From NCBI GenBank assembly GCA_002410325.1, contig DHRK01000025.1:1470-33394 (forward strand): DNA of 31,925 bases. Direction: 5' to 3'. Of this stretch, positions 9,076-17,243 are shown in pieces; position 1 is the stretch's first letter; each line of letters opens with the position of its first letter. A model generated the notes under the pieces. That model ran no database searches, was not told where the DNA came from, and saw only the letters and a program-made list of their open reading frames with translations. Origin of the DNA: Syntrophomonas sp. UBA5314. Its GTDB lineage: Bacteria; Bacillota; Syntrophomonadia; Syntrophomonadales; Syntrophomonadaceae. Position numbers and translations under genes: made by a program.

Positions 9076-9939
9076 TTATTCATGGGCCCGGTGGGGGTCG
9101 ATCAGGAGCTTCAGATTGTCGCCCAGGGCCTCGAACAGCAAGACCAGCAACAAAAGCAGCAGGCCGGGGAAGAAAGCCAGCCACCACATGCCCATGGACA
9201 GGTATTTCATGGATTCGGCCAGGATCACCCCGATAGCCGGCATTTGCAGGGGAAGCCCGAAGCCCAGGAAGGTGATGGCCGCTTCATGCAGGATGGCATG
9301 GGGGAAAAGCAGAATCAGACCCACCAAAAACTGGGACATCAGATGGGGGACCATGTGCCGGCGGGCTATCCACCAGCGGTTTTTCCCCATTTTAACGGCT
9401 TGCTGCACGTATTGGGCGGAGCGCAGCTGCATGACCTCGGCCCGGATGATGCGGGTGAGATTGGGCCAGTGGGTCAGGGCCACGGCGATGATGACTCCCT
9501 TTACCCCCCGCCCGCATACGAAGGAGATCAGCATGAGGAGGATAATATGGGGAACCCCGGTCATCAGGTTGACGGCCATGGAAACCAGATTGTCGGCTTT
9601 CCGGCCCAGGGTGGCGGCGGCTATGCCCAGGATAACGGCCATCACCGCGCTCACTGTAGCGGCCAAGAGGCCGACCAATACGCTGGTAGAAAGCCCCGCC
9701 AGGGTTCTGGCCAGCATGTCCCGGCCCATATAGTCGGTACCAAAGGGGTGCGGCCAGGAGGGGCTCTGGTATTTTACGGCAAAGTCGGCCTGGTAAGATG
9801 TTTCCGGGGTCAGGGCGCCTATGGCGGTTATCGCCACCAATAGGGAAGCACTGGCCGCCAGCATGACCAGGGTACGGGTTCTCCGGTTCAGGGCTAATAA
9901 TCGTTTTTTCTGTACGGGCACGGTCATTACGTTGTCCAT
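9076..9939 (-). CDS. ABC importer permease (OppC/NikC-like)
   Basis: A 287-residue inner-membrane permease. After a short basic N-terminus there is a first membrane helix (about 28-48), then the OppC_N-like periplasmic stretch with HPFGTDYMGRDMLAR, a hallmark of OppC/DppC/NikC proteins. Five further helices follow and contain the cytoplasmic EAA-like loop (about residues 165-185, RAEVMQLRSAQYVQQAVKMG) that contacts the ATPase. GGAGGG precedes the ATG at 9937-9939 by 9 bases. It overlaps the end of the upstream permease by 13 bases. It pairs with the OppB-like protein to form the channel. Confidence 0.93.
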   Translation of the reverse strand: MDNVMTVPVQKKRLLALNRRTRTLVMLAASASLLVAITAIGALTPETSYQADFAVKYQSPSWPHPFGTDYMGRDMLARTLAGLSTSVLVGLLAATVSAVMAVILGIAAATLGRKADNLVSMAVNLMTGVPHIILLMLISFVCGRGVKGVIIAVALTHWPNLTRIIRAEVMQLRSAQYVQQAVKMGKNRWWIARRHMVPHLMSQFLVGLILLFPHAILHEAAITFLGFGLPLQMPAIGVILAESMKYLSMGMWWLAFFPGLLLLLLVLLFEALGDNLKLLIDPHRAHE

Positions 9940-10958
9940 TGCACTTTACCCTCCCTGATTTCCGGGGATATGAACCCATAGATGAGGTCGGCTATGAAGT
10001 TGCCGGTGAATACGAACAGGGCGCTGAACAGGGTGATGCCCAGCAGCAGCGGGACATCGCTGCGCAGACCGGCCATGGTGGCGGCCTGGCCCAGACCGGG
10101 ATAGGAAAAGACCTGTTCCGCCAGCACCGAGCCGCCGAACAGCTCGTTAATGGAAGCGAACTGCAGGGTAATGGCCGGTAGCATGATGTTTCGCAGGCCA
10201 TGGCGCTTGATCAAAGCCAGACCTGATTCACCCCGGGCCCGGGCAAAAGTTACGTAGTCGGTTTCCAGGACGTCGGCCAGCTTTTGCCGGGTGTGCAGGG
10301 CAATACCCGATATGCCGATGATGCTTAAGGTCAGGGCGGGCAGGATTAAATGATGGATGCGCTCCCCGACCGTAATTTCATCGGCCATCTTGCCGGCCGG
10401 GCCGGCCAGGCCGAGCGGGAACCATTCCAGCCAAACCCCGAAAAACATAATCATCAACAGGGCCACCCAGAAGGTGGGAGCGGAGACCATGACCAGGCAG
10501 ACGGTCTTGATGATCTTGTCCGGCCAGCGCCCCTTATAGGCCCCGGCCACCACCCCCAGGATAAATCCTATGATGCCTGACAGCACCCAGGCGGTGCCCA
10601 TCAACAGCAGGGAGGTTTTAAATTTGAGGCCGATGACTTCGCTGACCGGCTTGCGGTAAATCAGAGAGGTTCCCATATCCCCCCTGATGATATTGGCAAA
10701 CCAATCGCCAAATCTCTCTCCGGCCGGTTTATCCAGGCCCCAGTGGGCCACGATGTTGTTGTATTGTTCGGCGCTCAGCTGGGCGTCCGCTCCAATATAA
10801 GCATCCACCGGGTTGATCCCGGAATTGGCCATCAGGGTGAAGGTGCCCACGCAGACCAGGATCATGAGGATGGCTATTTTGAGCAGATTGGCGCCCAGGT
10901 ATTTAACGATATTGGCCAGGCGGCCGAGTTTCTTTGGCGCAATGGGGTTGGCCATCAT
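9927..10958 (-). CDS. ABC importer permease (OppB/NikB-like)
   Basis: An inner-membrane permease of about 343 residues with six predicted helices. It shows the family features: a first helix near residue 25, a long periplasmic loop (with DAQLSAEQYNNIVAHWGLDKP), and the EAA-type loop (TDYVTFARARGESGLALIKRH). I placed the start at the ATG 10956-10958, because it overlaps the binding-protein stop as ATGA, which favours translational coupling. An in-frame ATG at 10979 would add seven residues but lacks a ribosome-binding site. It is partner of the OppC-like permease in the same operon. Confidence 0.9.
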   Translation of the reverse strand: MMANPIAPKKLGRLANIVKYLGANLLKIAILMILVCVGTFTLMANSGINPVDAYIGADAQLSAEQYNNIVAHWGLDKPAGERFGDWFANIIRGDMGTSLIYRKPVSEVIGLKFKTSLLLMGTAWVLSGIIGFILGVVAGAYKGRWPDKIIKTVCLVMVSAPTFWVALLMIMFFGVWLEWFPLGLAGPAGKMADEITVGERIHHLILPALTLSIIGISGIALHTRQKLADVLETDYVTFARARGESGLALIKRHGLRNIMLPAITLQFASINELFGGSVLAEQVFSYPGLGQAATMAGLRSDVPLLLGITLFSALFVFTGNFIADLIYGFISPEIREGKVQWTT

Positions 10959-12556
10959 AGCTGGCTTTTCCAGGTCCATTCATTGACGTTTTGCACGATA
11001 GACCACCCGTGGCCGTGGGGATGGACGCGCTGCGCTCCAATATCCAGGTGTTCATTGATAAAGTAGATGTGCTGGATATTCACCAGCCACAGCCAGGGGG
11101 CGTCTCCATTGGCTCCAAAGCCGGTTTGGCCGTCCCATTGGGCCAGGCGCCAGTATTTCATGGATTCTTCCAGGTTGGTGGTGTACAGGGCTTTATTGAT
11201 GTATTCATCGACGGTAAGATTACGATAGGAAGCCTGGTTATTGGTGGAAATACCTATATTGTCGCTGTGGAAGGTATAGTAGATCTGAATCGGGCTGTAG
11301 CTTCCGTACCCAAATACGGTGGGGGTGGAACGGGCCAGGGCCTTGGCCTCCGACCAGTTCTTGGCCTCGGCTTTGATGTTGATGCCCAGGGGTTTGGCCT
11401 GGTTGCTCAAGGAAACCGCCAGGGTATATCTTTGCAGGTCGTCAGTCCGGCCATAGACGATGAATTCGGCTTTTTGGCCGTTCTTTTCCCGAACGCCGTC
11501 ACCGTCGGTATCCTTCCAGCCGGCGTTCTCCAGCATGGCGCAGGCGTCCTGAACCCGTCCGTCCTTTATGGCGGTTTCCGGATTCCACCAGGGCTGGGTG
11601 TCGCAGACGCTGTAGGCCGGGGTTCCATAGCCGTTTAAGGCCTCGTTGATGATCTGCTGGCGGCTGATCCCGATGTTCAAGGCCTTTCTGATGACCGGAT
11701 CACTGGTGACGTTGTTGCCGATAAGCTTGCCGTCGGCATCCTTCGATTCCGGGATGCAGGGCAGGTTGACGCCCCGGTTATCGACGGTTTGCAGGGTTAC
11801 CAGCTTCATGCCGGCCGCGCTCTGGTTGGTAAACTGGGGATTGATCATGGCGATATCCAGCTTTCCGGCCTGGGCTGCGGCCAGGACGGCGTCTTCTTCC
11901 ATGAACAGGATGGTGACCTTTTTGAAGTAGGGCTTGGTGCCGTAGTAATAGGGGTTGGGAGTCAGGATCATCTGCTGCCCCTTGTCCCACTGGGCCAGCA
12001 CAAAAGGCCCGGTGCCGGTCGGCTTATCGCTGAATTGCGGTCCATAGGCATGCTGGGGAACGATGCCGATGCCGGCCACTATGTGGGCGAACACCGAGTA
12101 GGGCTTTTTGAGGGAAAAGACTACGGTCTTGTCGTCCAGGGCTTTTAGCGAATCGATGACGTTGAGGTCGACGATGGAGCCGCTCTGCTGGGCGGTATGG
12201 TAGGTAAACACCACATCCTCCGCCTTAACCGGGGTTCCGTCGCTGAACTTTACATCGTCGCGCAGGGTGAAGGTGTAGGTCATGCCGTCGGGGCTGACCT
12301 CGTATTTACCGGCCAGGTCGTTGATAAGATTGCATTGTTTGTCAAAGCCCAACAGGCCGTTGAAAAAGAGATAGGTGGAGGCGCCGGTGCAGGGGTCGTA
12401 GCCGGTAGTGCTTTCCGCCCCGACCGAGATGACGATTTCGTCTTTAGCCTGGGTGGCTGCCGTATCTTTGGCTTTGCTGGAACAGCCGCCCATGCCAAGC
12501 AGCAGCAGGGCCGCAATGAGGCCCAAGGCCAGTGAGTTTTTGAGTTTGCCGTTCAT
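10955..12556 (-). CDS. Solute-binding lipoprotein, family 5 (peptide/nickel type)
   Basis: A 533-residue extracellular lipoprotein that captures substrate for the ABC importer. The N-terminus has a K-rich start, a hydrophobic core (about 8-23) and a lipobox ending in GMGGC (Cys about 27), so it is lipid-anchored outside the membrane. The SBP family 5 landmark is LRDDVKFSDGTPVKAEDVVF. The substrate may be peptide, nickel or a metal chelate. The sequence alone does not decide, but the operon order and the short second ATPase resemble Nik/Cnt systems. A C-terminal HPHGHGW cluster could bind metal. GGAGGG sits before the ATG. The gene is first in its operon, behind a promoter at 12746-12774 and a structured leader. 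Confidence 0.9.
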   Translation of the reverse strand: MNGKLKNSLALGLIAALLLLGMGGCSSKAKDTAATQAKDEIVISVGAESTTGYDPCTGASTYLFFNGLLGFDKQCNLINDLAGKYEVSPDGMTYTFTLRDDVKFSDGTPVKAEDVVFTYHTAQQSGSIVDLNVIDSLKALDDKTVVFSLKKPYSVFAHIVAGIGIVPQHAYGPQFSDKPTGTGPFVLAQWDKGQQMILTPNPYYYGTKPYFKKVTILFMEEDAVLAAAQAGKLDIAMINPQFTNQSAAGMKLVTLQTVDNRGVNLPCIPESKDADGKLIGNNVTSDPVIRKALNIGISRQQIINEALNGYGTPAYSVCDTQPWWNPETAIKDGRVQDACAMLENAGWKDTDGDGVREKNGQKAEFIVYGRTDDLQRYTLAVSLSNQAKPLGINIKAEAKNWSEAKALARSTPTVFGYGSYSPIQIYYTFHSDNIGISTNNQASYRNLTVDEYINKALYTTNLEESMKYWRLAQWDGQTGFGANGDAPWLWLVNIQHIYFINEHLDIGAQRVHPHGHGWSIVQNVNEWTWKSQL

Positions 12557-12590
12557 AAAATAATTCCCTCCGGTCTAAAAATGATAATTA

Positions 12591-12689
12591 CTGTTTAAAA
12601 AATATACAGAAAACAGAAAAACCACGAAAACTATCATCCTTCTGGATGACCTTCCCTTCGTGGTTTAGTCCGTATATTCAGTTAAACAG
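12591..12689 (-). promoter_or_regulatory. Structured leader with terminator-like hairpin, ABC operon
   Basis: The inner stem is 10 bp and perfect (12619-12628 with 12657-12666, AAACCACGAA/TTCGTGGTTT). Its loop holds a further 5-bp hairpin (CATCC/GGATG). On the minus strand the inner stem runs into a T-rich tract, so it looks like an intrinsic terminator or attenuator. An outer imperfect stem (12591-12610 with 12669-12689, CTGTTTAA and AATATAC arms) encloses it. The whole lies between the promoter and the binding-protein start, in a transcribed leader of about 180 bases. I do not recognise a known riboswitch. Confidence 0.6.
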
Positions 12690-12745
12690 ACCCAGGTCAA
12701 TCGGCAAGCGACAACAGGAAAAGCCTTCAAGACTTCATTGCTGCT

Positions 12746-12774
12746 AGATTAACATGGAATTTTGGCGTCGTCAA
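12746..12774 (-). promoter_or_regulatory. Sigma-A-type promoter of the ABC importer operon
   Basis: The -35 is TTGACG (12769-12774), followed by a 17-base spacer and the -10 TAATCT (12746-12751) on the minus strand. It would start transcription near 12739, about 180 bases before the binding-protein ATG. Confidence 0.7.
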
Positions 12775-12842
12775 TAAATACCTCCAAAGGGATATATTAC
12801 AACAAAACCTGCGTTTTCTTATACGGGATGGGAACGGAGCAA

Positions 12843-12875
12843 AAGCCCATTTGGTTTTGACGGCCAAATGGGCTT
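12843..12875 (-). terminator. Terminator downstream of carB
   Basis: A 12-bp perfect stem (AAGCCCATTTGG and its complement) with a 9-base loop, followed on the minus strand by TTTTGCT. It lies about 30 bases after the carB stop and separates carB from the ABC operon promoter. Confidence 0.85.
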
Positions 12876-12906
12876 CGTACCGGTTTTCCTATTGACTTCC
12901 GGTCAG

Positions 12907-15900
12907 TTAGTTCGATTTGCTTATATCCGCATGGTATTCCTGCAGGGACTTCAAATTGGCCTCGGGCCGCTCGTTTTCCAAGTAGGCGGCAATACCCCGG
13001 GCGCTGGCCAGGGCGGCGGCCATGGTGGTCAGGTAAGGCACCTTGTACTTTATAGCGGTCTTGCGGATGTAGGAGTCGTCGTACTGGCTGCGTTTGCTGG
13101 ACGGGGTGTTGATAACCAGCTGAATCTCGCCGTTGGTTATCCCGTCCATTATATTGGGGCGTCCCTCGAACAGCTTCTTGATATATTCGCAGGGGATGCC
13201 GTTTTTCTGCAGGAATTTGCAGGTCCCGCCGGTGGCTTTGATTTTGAAGCCTATTTTATCGAACAGCTGGGCGGTCTCCAGGGCGGCGAATTTGTCCTGG
13301 TCGTTTACGCTGATCAGCACTGTGCCGGACAAGGGCAGCCGCGACTGGGTGGCCTCCTGGGCTTTGTAGTAGGCCAGGCCGAAGGAGCCGGCGATGCCCA
13401 GGACCTCGCCAGTGGAGCGCATTTCCGGACCCAGGACGGGGTCCACTTCCGGGAACATATTGAAGGGGAAGACCGCTTCTTTAACCCCGTAATGGGGGAT
13501 GTTTTTGGCGGTCAGGTCCTTGACCGCAACCTTTCGGCCGGTGTATTCGGACATCATGATTTCTGTGGCGATGCGGGCCATGGAAACATTGCAGACCTTG
13601 GACACCAGGGGAACGGTTCGGGAAGCGCGGGGATTGGCTTCCAGCACGTAGACCTTATCGTCGGCAATGGCGTACTGCATATTCATAAGACCTACCACGT
13701 TCAATTCCTGGGCGATCTTTCTGGTGTATTCCTCAATAGTGGCAATGTGCTGCGCCGGTATGCTTATGGGCGGAATAACGCAGGCCGAGTCTCCGGAGTG
13801 GATTCCGGCCAGCTCGATGTGCTCCATAACCGTGGGCACAAAGGCGTCAGTGCCGTCGGCAATGGCGTCTGATTCGGCTTCAATGGCGTTGCTCAGGAAA
13901 CGGTCTATCAAAATGGGCCTTTCCGGAGTAACCCCGACCGCTGCGGCTACATATTGGCGCAGCATTTCCTCGTCATGCACCACTTCCATGCCCCGTCCGC
14001 CCAGGACGTAAGAGGGACGGACCATCAAAGGATAGCCGATGCGGTTGGCGATGGCCAGGGCTTCTTCCATATTTACCGCCATGCCCGATTCCGGCATGGG
14101 TATGTCGAGCTTATCCATGATCTGCCGGAACCGGTCGCGGTCCTCGGCCAGGTCGATGGTTTCCGGGGTGGTCCCCAGGATCCTGACCCCGTTTTTAGCC
14201 AGTTCGGCGGCGATGTTGAGCGGAGTCTGCCCGCCGAATTGGACGATGACTCCCAGCGGCTTCTCCTTTTGATAGATGGAGAGGACGTCTTCCACGGTCA
14301 GTGGCTCGAAATAGAGCTTGTCGGAAGTATCGTAGTCGGTGGATACCGTTTCCGGGTTGCAGTTGACGATAACCGTCTCAAAGCCCAGATCCCGCAGGGC
14401 GAAGGCGGTATGCACGCAGCAGTAGTCGAATTCGATGCCCTGGCCGATACGGTTGGGGCCGCCCCCCAGGATCATGACCTTGGGCCGGTCGCTGGCCGTG
14501 GTCTTATCGGGCTGGTTGTAGGTGGAGAAATAGTATGAAGCGTTTTCCACCCCGCTGACCGGAACCGCTTCCCAGCCTTCCACCACGCCCCGGGCGGTGC
14601 GCTGCCGGCGGATTTCGGCTTCCGGCACACCGAGCAGCCGGGCCAGGTAGCGATCCGCAAAGCCGTCTTTTTTGGCCTGAATGAGCAGTGGGTCGGGCAG
14701 CTTTTGCCCCTTATATTTGAGGAGCTGTTCTTCGAGTTCAACCAGTTCCTTCATCTGTTGTATAAAGTAAGGTTTGATATGAGTCAGGTTGTAGAGGTGA
14801 TCGACGGCAGCCCCCTTGCGCAGGGCCTCGTACATAATGAACTGGCGCTCGCTGCTGGGTTCGGCCAGCATGGACAGGAGATCTTCCAGGCTGCGCTGGT
14901 TGAAGTCTTTGGCAAAGCCCAGTCCGTAGCGGTTTATTTCCAGGGAACGAATCGATTTTTGAAAGGCTTCCTTATAGGTCTTGCCGATGCTCATCACTTC
15001 GCCCACGGCGCGCATCTGGGTGCCCAGTTTGTCGATGGAGCCGGGAAACTTTTCAAAGGCCCAGCGGGCAAATTTAATCACCACATACTCCCCGGAAGGG
15101 GTGTATTTATCCAGGGTTCCGTCTCTCCAGTAGGGGATTTCGTCCAGGGTCAAACCGGCCGCCAGCATGGTGGAAACCAGGGCGATGGGGAAGCCGGTGG
15201 CCTTGGAGGCCAGGGCTGAAGAGCGGGAGGTGCGCGGGTTTATCTCAATAATAACCACCCGGCCGGTTTGGGGATCATGGGCGAATTGAATGTTGGTTCC
15301 GCCTACAACTTCAATGGCGTCCACCACGTCATAGGAGTATTTTTGCAGCCGTTCCTGCAGCTCCGGGCTGATAGTCAGCATGGGCGCCGAGCAGAAGGAG
15401 TCCCCGGTATGAACGCCCATGGCGTCGATATTTTCTATAAAACAAACTGTAATCTTCTGGTTTTTGGCGTCGCGAACCACTTCCAGCTCAAGTTCCTCCC
15501 AGCCCAGGACCGATTCCTCAATCAAAACCTGGCCTACCAGGCTGGCGGCGATGCCGCGGTTGGCGATGACCTTCAGTTCTTCAACGTTGTATACCAGGCC
15601 GCCGCCAGTGCCGCCCATAGTGTAGGCGGGGCGGATAACCACCGGGTAGCCCAGCTCGGCAGCGATGGCCTCCGCCTCTTCAACGCTGTAAGCCGGTTTG
15701 CTGCGGGGCATTTCAATGCCCAGCCGGTTCATGGTTTCTTTGAAGGCGATGCGGTCCTCGCCGCGTTCGATGGCGTCGGTCTGGACTCCGATCACCTTCA
15801 CCCCGTATTGATCCAGGACCCCGGTTTTATGCAGTTCAGAACTCAAATTCAGGCCGGACTGCCCGCCCAGGTTGGGCAGGAGGGCGTCGGGCCGCTCTTT

Positions 15901-16137
15901 GGCTATGATGTCAGTCAGGCTCTTGACATTCAAGGGTTCAATGTAGGTTACATCAGCGATCCCCGGATCAGTCATAATAGTCGCCGGATTGGAATTGACC
16001 AGTACGATTTGATAGCCAAGATTTCTCAAGGCCTTGCAGGCCTGGGTCCCCGAATAGTCAAATTCACACGCCTGCCCAATCACAATGGGTCCTGATCCGA
16101 TAATGAGAATCTTATTGATGTCGGTACGTTTCGGCAT
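12907..16137 (-). CDS. carB: Carbamoyl-phosphate synthase large subunit
   Basis: A 1076-residue enzyme of full family length. It makes carbamoyl phosphate from bicarbonate, ammonia (delivered from glutamine by CarA) and two ATP, for pyrimidine and arginine synthesis. Two homologous halves are visible. Each opens with a pre-ATP-grasp segment (IIGSGPIVIGQACEFDYSG near residue 12; ILGGGPNRIGQGIEFDYCC near 560) followed by an ATP-grasp domain with a (M/L)GG(T/R)G loop. The last 130 or so residues form an MGS-like allosteric domain. I chose the ATG at 16135-16137 because GGGAGG lies 7 bases upstream. An in-frame start at 16164 lacks one. No carA or pyr gene is adjacent on either side, so it is an orphan here. 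Confidence 0.97.
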   Translation of the reverse strand: MPKRTDINKILIIGSGPIVIGQACEFDYSGTQACKALRNLGYQIVLVNSNPATIMTDPGIADVTYIEPLNVKSLTDIIAKERPDALLPNLGGQSGLNLSSELHKTGVLDQYGVKVIGVQTDAIERGEDRIAFKETMNRLGIEMPRSKPAYSVEEAEAIAAELGYPVVIRPAYTMGGTGGGLVYNVEELKVIANRGIAASLVGQVLIEESVLGWEELELEVVRDAKNQKITVCFIENIDAMGVHTGDSFCSAPMLTISPELQERLQKYSYDVVDAIEVVGGTNIQFAHDPQTGRVVIIEINPRTSRSSALASKATGFPIALVSTMLAAGLTLDEIPYWRDGTLDKYTPSGEYVVIKFARWAFEKFPGSIDKLGTQMRAVGEVMSIGKTYKEAFQKSIRSLEINRYGLGFAKDFNQRSLEDLLSMLAEPSSERQFIMYEALRKGAAVDHLYNLTHIKPYFIQQMKELVELEEQLLKYKGQKLPDPLLIQAKKDGFADRYLARLLGVPEAEIRRQRTARGVVEGWEAVPVSGVENASYYFSTYNQPDKTTASDRPKVMILGGGPNRIGQGIEFDYCCVHTAFALRDLGFETVIVNCNPETVSTDYDTSDKLYFEPLTVEDVLSIYQKEKPLGVIVQFGGQTPLNIAAELAKNGVRILGTTPETIDLAEDRDRFRQIMDKLDIPMPESGMAVNMEEALAIANRIGYPLMVRPSYVLGGRGMEVVHDEEMLRQYVAAAVGVTPERPILIDRFLSNAIEAESDAIADGTDAFVPTVMEHIELAGIHSGDSACVIPPISIPAQHIATIEEYTRKIAQELNVVGLMNMQYAIADDKVYVLEANPRASRTVPLVSKVCNVSMARIATEIMMSEYTGRKVAVKDLTAKNIPHYGVKEAVFPFNMFPEVDPVLGPEMRSTGEVLGIAGSFGLAYYKAQEATQSRLPLSGTVLISVNDQDKFAALETAQLFDKIGFKIKATGGTCKFLQKNGIPCEYIKKLFEGRPNIMDGITNGEIQLVINTPSSKRSQYDDSYIRKTAIKYKVPYLTTMAAALASARGIAAYLENERPEANLKSLQEYHADISKSN

Positions 16138-16264
16138 ATTGTTCCTCCCGTCTTTGAAAGTCAACTCAACCCCGGTGAAAGTAAGCTCAAAATGTTCTTG
16201 CTCAAAAACCTTAAAATGAAAAATTATAAGGCCAAAAACCTTTTATCTGCAATTACTCGGTATA

Positions 16265-16293
16265 ATGATACCTTTTTATCAATTCCCGGTCAA
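16265..16293 (-). promoter_or_regulatory. Probable carB promoter
   Basis: The -35 is TTGACC (16288-16293), with a 17-base spacer and the -10 TATCAT (16265-16270) on the minus strand. It implies a leader of about 120 bases before carB. I saw no PyrR-binding motif or T-box in that leader. The rest of the 16138-16661 gap holds a GC-rich bulged hairpin near 16360-16400 and nothing else I can name. Confidence 0.55.
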
Positions 16294-16661
16294 TTCGGCA
16301 GTTATTTGGGATATTGTATACATTTAAATCCGGTTTTTAAGCCGTTGGGAAGCCTTTGCCCGGGCGGGAGCGCACTTCGATTCGCTGCCCGCAGGGAGGG
16401 CGCCGGAAAAATTTTTCTCTCCCGGTGCATTGCACCATGACTACAGGTCTCTTCAATGACCTTTTGAAAGGTGAACCCAGGATCTTTCATGACAGGTTTG
16501 CTTGTGATTTAATAGGAATGAAGAGTAGACTCGGGTCAAAGACGAGATGAGGTATGGATTAGAAACAGAGCGATATGGCAAGGGCCGCAGCGAAAATTAT
16601 CAGGCCGGTGGTCACGCTCATCCGATAATGGCAGAAGGGAATGACGAAGGAGGCCATTCAA

Positions 16662-17174
16662 ATGTTCAACATTCGGCGGGCTGATGTAAATGACGCGCCA
16701 GCTATCGCCAGGGTCACGGTTGACACCTGGAAGACCGCCTACCGCGGCGTCATTGCTGATGAATATCTTAAACAGCTCAACTACCAGGAGCGTGAAAAGG
16801 GATGGAGGCAATTTCCCTTTCAGGATTCGTGGGTTTATGTTGCCGAAAATGATGAAGAGCGCATTATAGGTTTTGCCGCCGGTGGTCTGCACCGGGAGGC
16901 GGGCAGCGTATACCAGGGAGAAGTATATGCCATGTATATCGACGAGGCCTACCAGCACCAGGGAATCGGAACCCTGCTTTTGCGCGCGGTGGTGCGCAAG
17001 ATGCTGGCCGCGGGATTAAACTCCCTTATCATATGGGTCCTTTCCGACAACCCCTATCGAAGATTCTACGAACGCCACGGCGGGATCCCCCTGGAATCCA
17101 AACTGCTGACCATGGACGGATTTGAAAATGAAATCACCGCCTATGGATGGCTGGACGCCAGAATAATAAAATGA
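16662..17174 (+). CDS. GNAT-family N-acetyltransferase
   Basis: A 170-residue acetyl-CoA-dependent acetyltransferase. The fold is clear: the N-terminal FNIRRADVNDAPAIARV start, a central strand (GEVYAMYIDEAYQ) and the acetyl-CoA pyrophosphate loop HQGIGTLLL (Q/R-x-x-G-x-G/A type), then a C-terminal NPYRRFYERHGG segment in which Y/F and G are typical of motif B. The acceptor substrate is unknown; amino acids, ribosomal protein termini and antibiotics are all possible. The start is set by GAAGGAGG at 16645-16652, 9 bases before ATG 16662. A monocistronic gene, followed at once by one arm of a short repeat (17176-17191). Confidence 0.9.
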   Translation: MFNIRRADVNDAPAIARVTVDTWKTAYRGVIADEYLKQLNYQEREKGWRQFPFQDSWVYVAENDEERIIGFAAGGLHREAGSVYQGEVYAMYIDEAYQHQGIGTLLLRAVVRKMLAAGLNSLIIWVLSDNPYRRFYERHGGIPLESKLLTMDGFENEITAYGWLDARIIK

Positions 17175-17175
17175 A

Positions 17176-17191
17176 TTGAAGAACCGTCCCC
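17176..17191 (+). repeat. Single arm of the TTGAAGAACCGTCCCC repeat
   Basis: The 16-base motif TTGAAGAACCGTCCCC directly follows the GNAT stop. The same core builds the long hairpins at 21602-21682 and 25162-25264. Here no matching opposite arm is visible, so this copy is partial. Confidence 0.6.
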
Positions 17192-17243
17192 AAACGCACT
17201 ATGGCCTCCCTCTGGCCCTCCCCTAGTCCCCCTGGTGGGGCTA

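Noticed and set aside
8332..9843. A 503-residue open frame on the plus strand
   Set aside because: It lies opposite two intact ABC genes, is rich in G, Q, H and P, and has no known domain. It is an antisense artefact of GC-rich codon use.
12868..16095. Several long plus-strand frames opposite carB
   Set aside because: They mirror carB codons and lack ribosome-binding sites or recognisable motifs.
16138..16640. A T-box or PyrR attenuator before carB
   Set aside because: I looked for the T-box core and the PyrR loop consensus in the leader and found neither.
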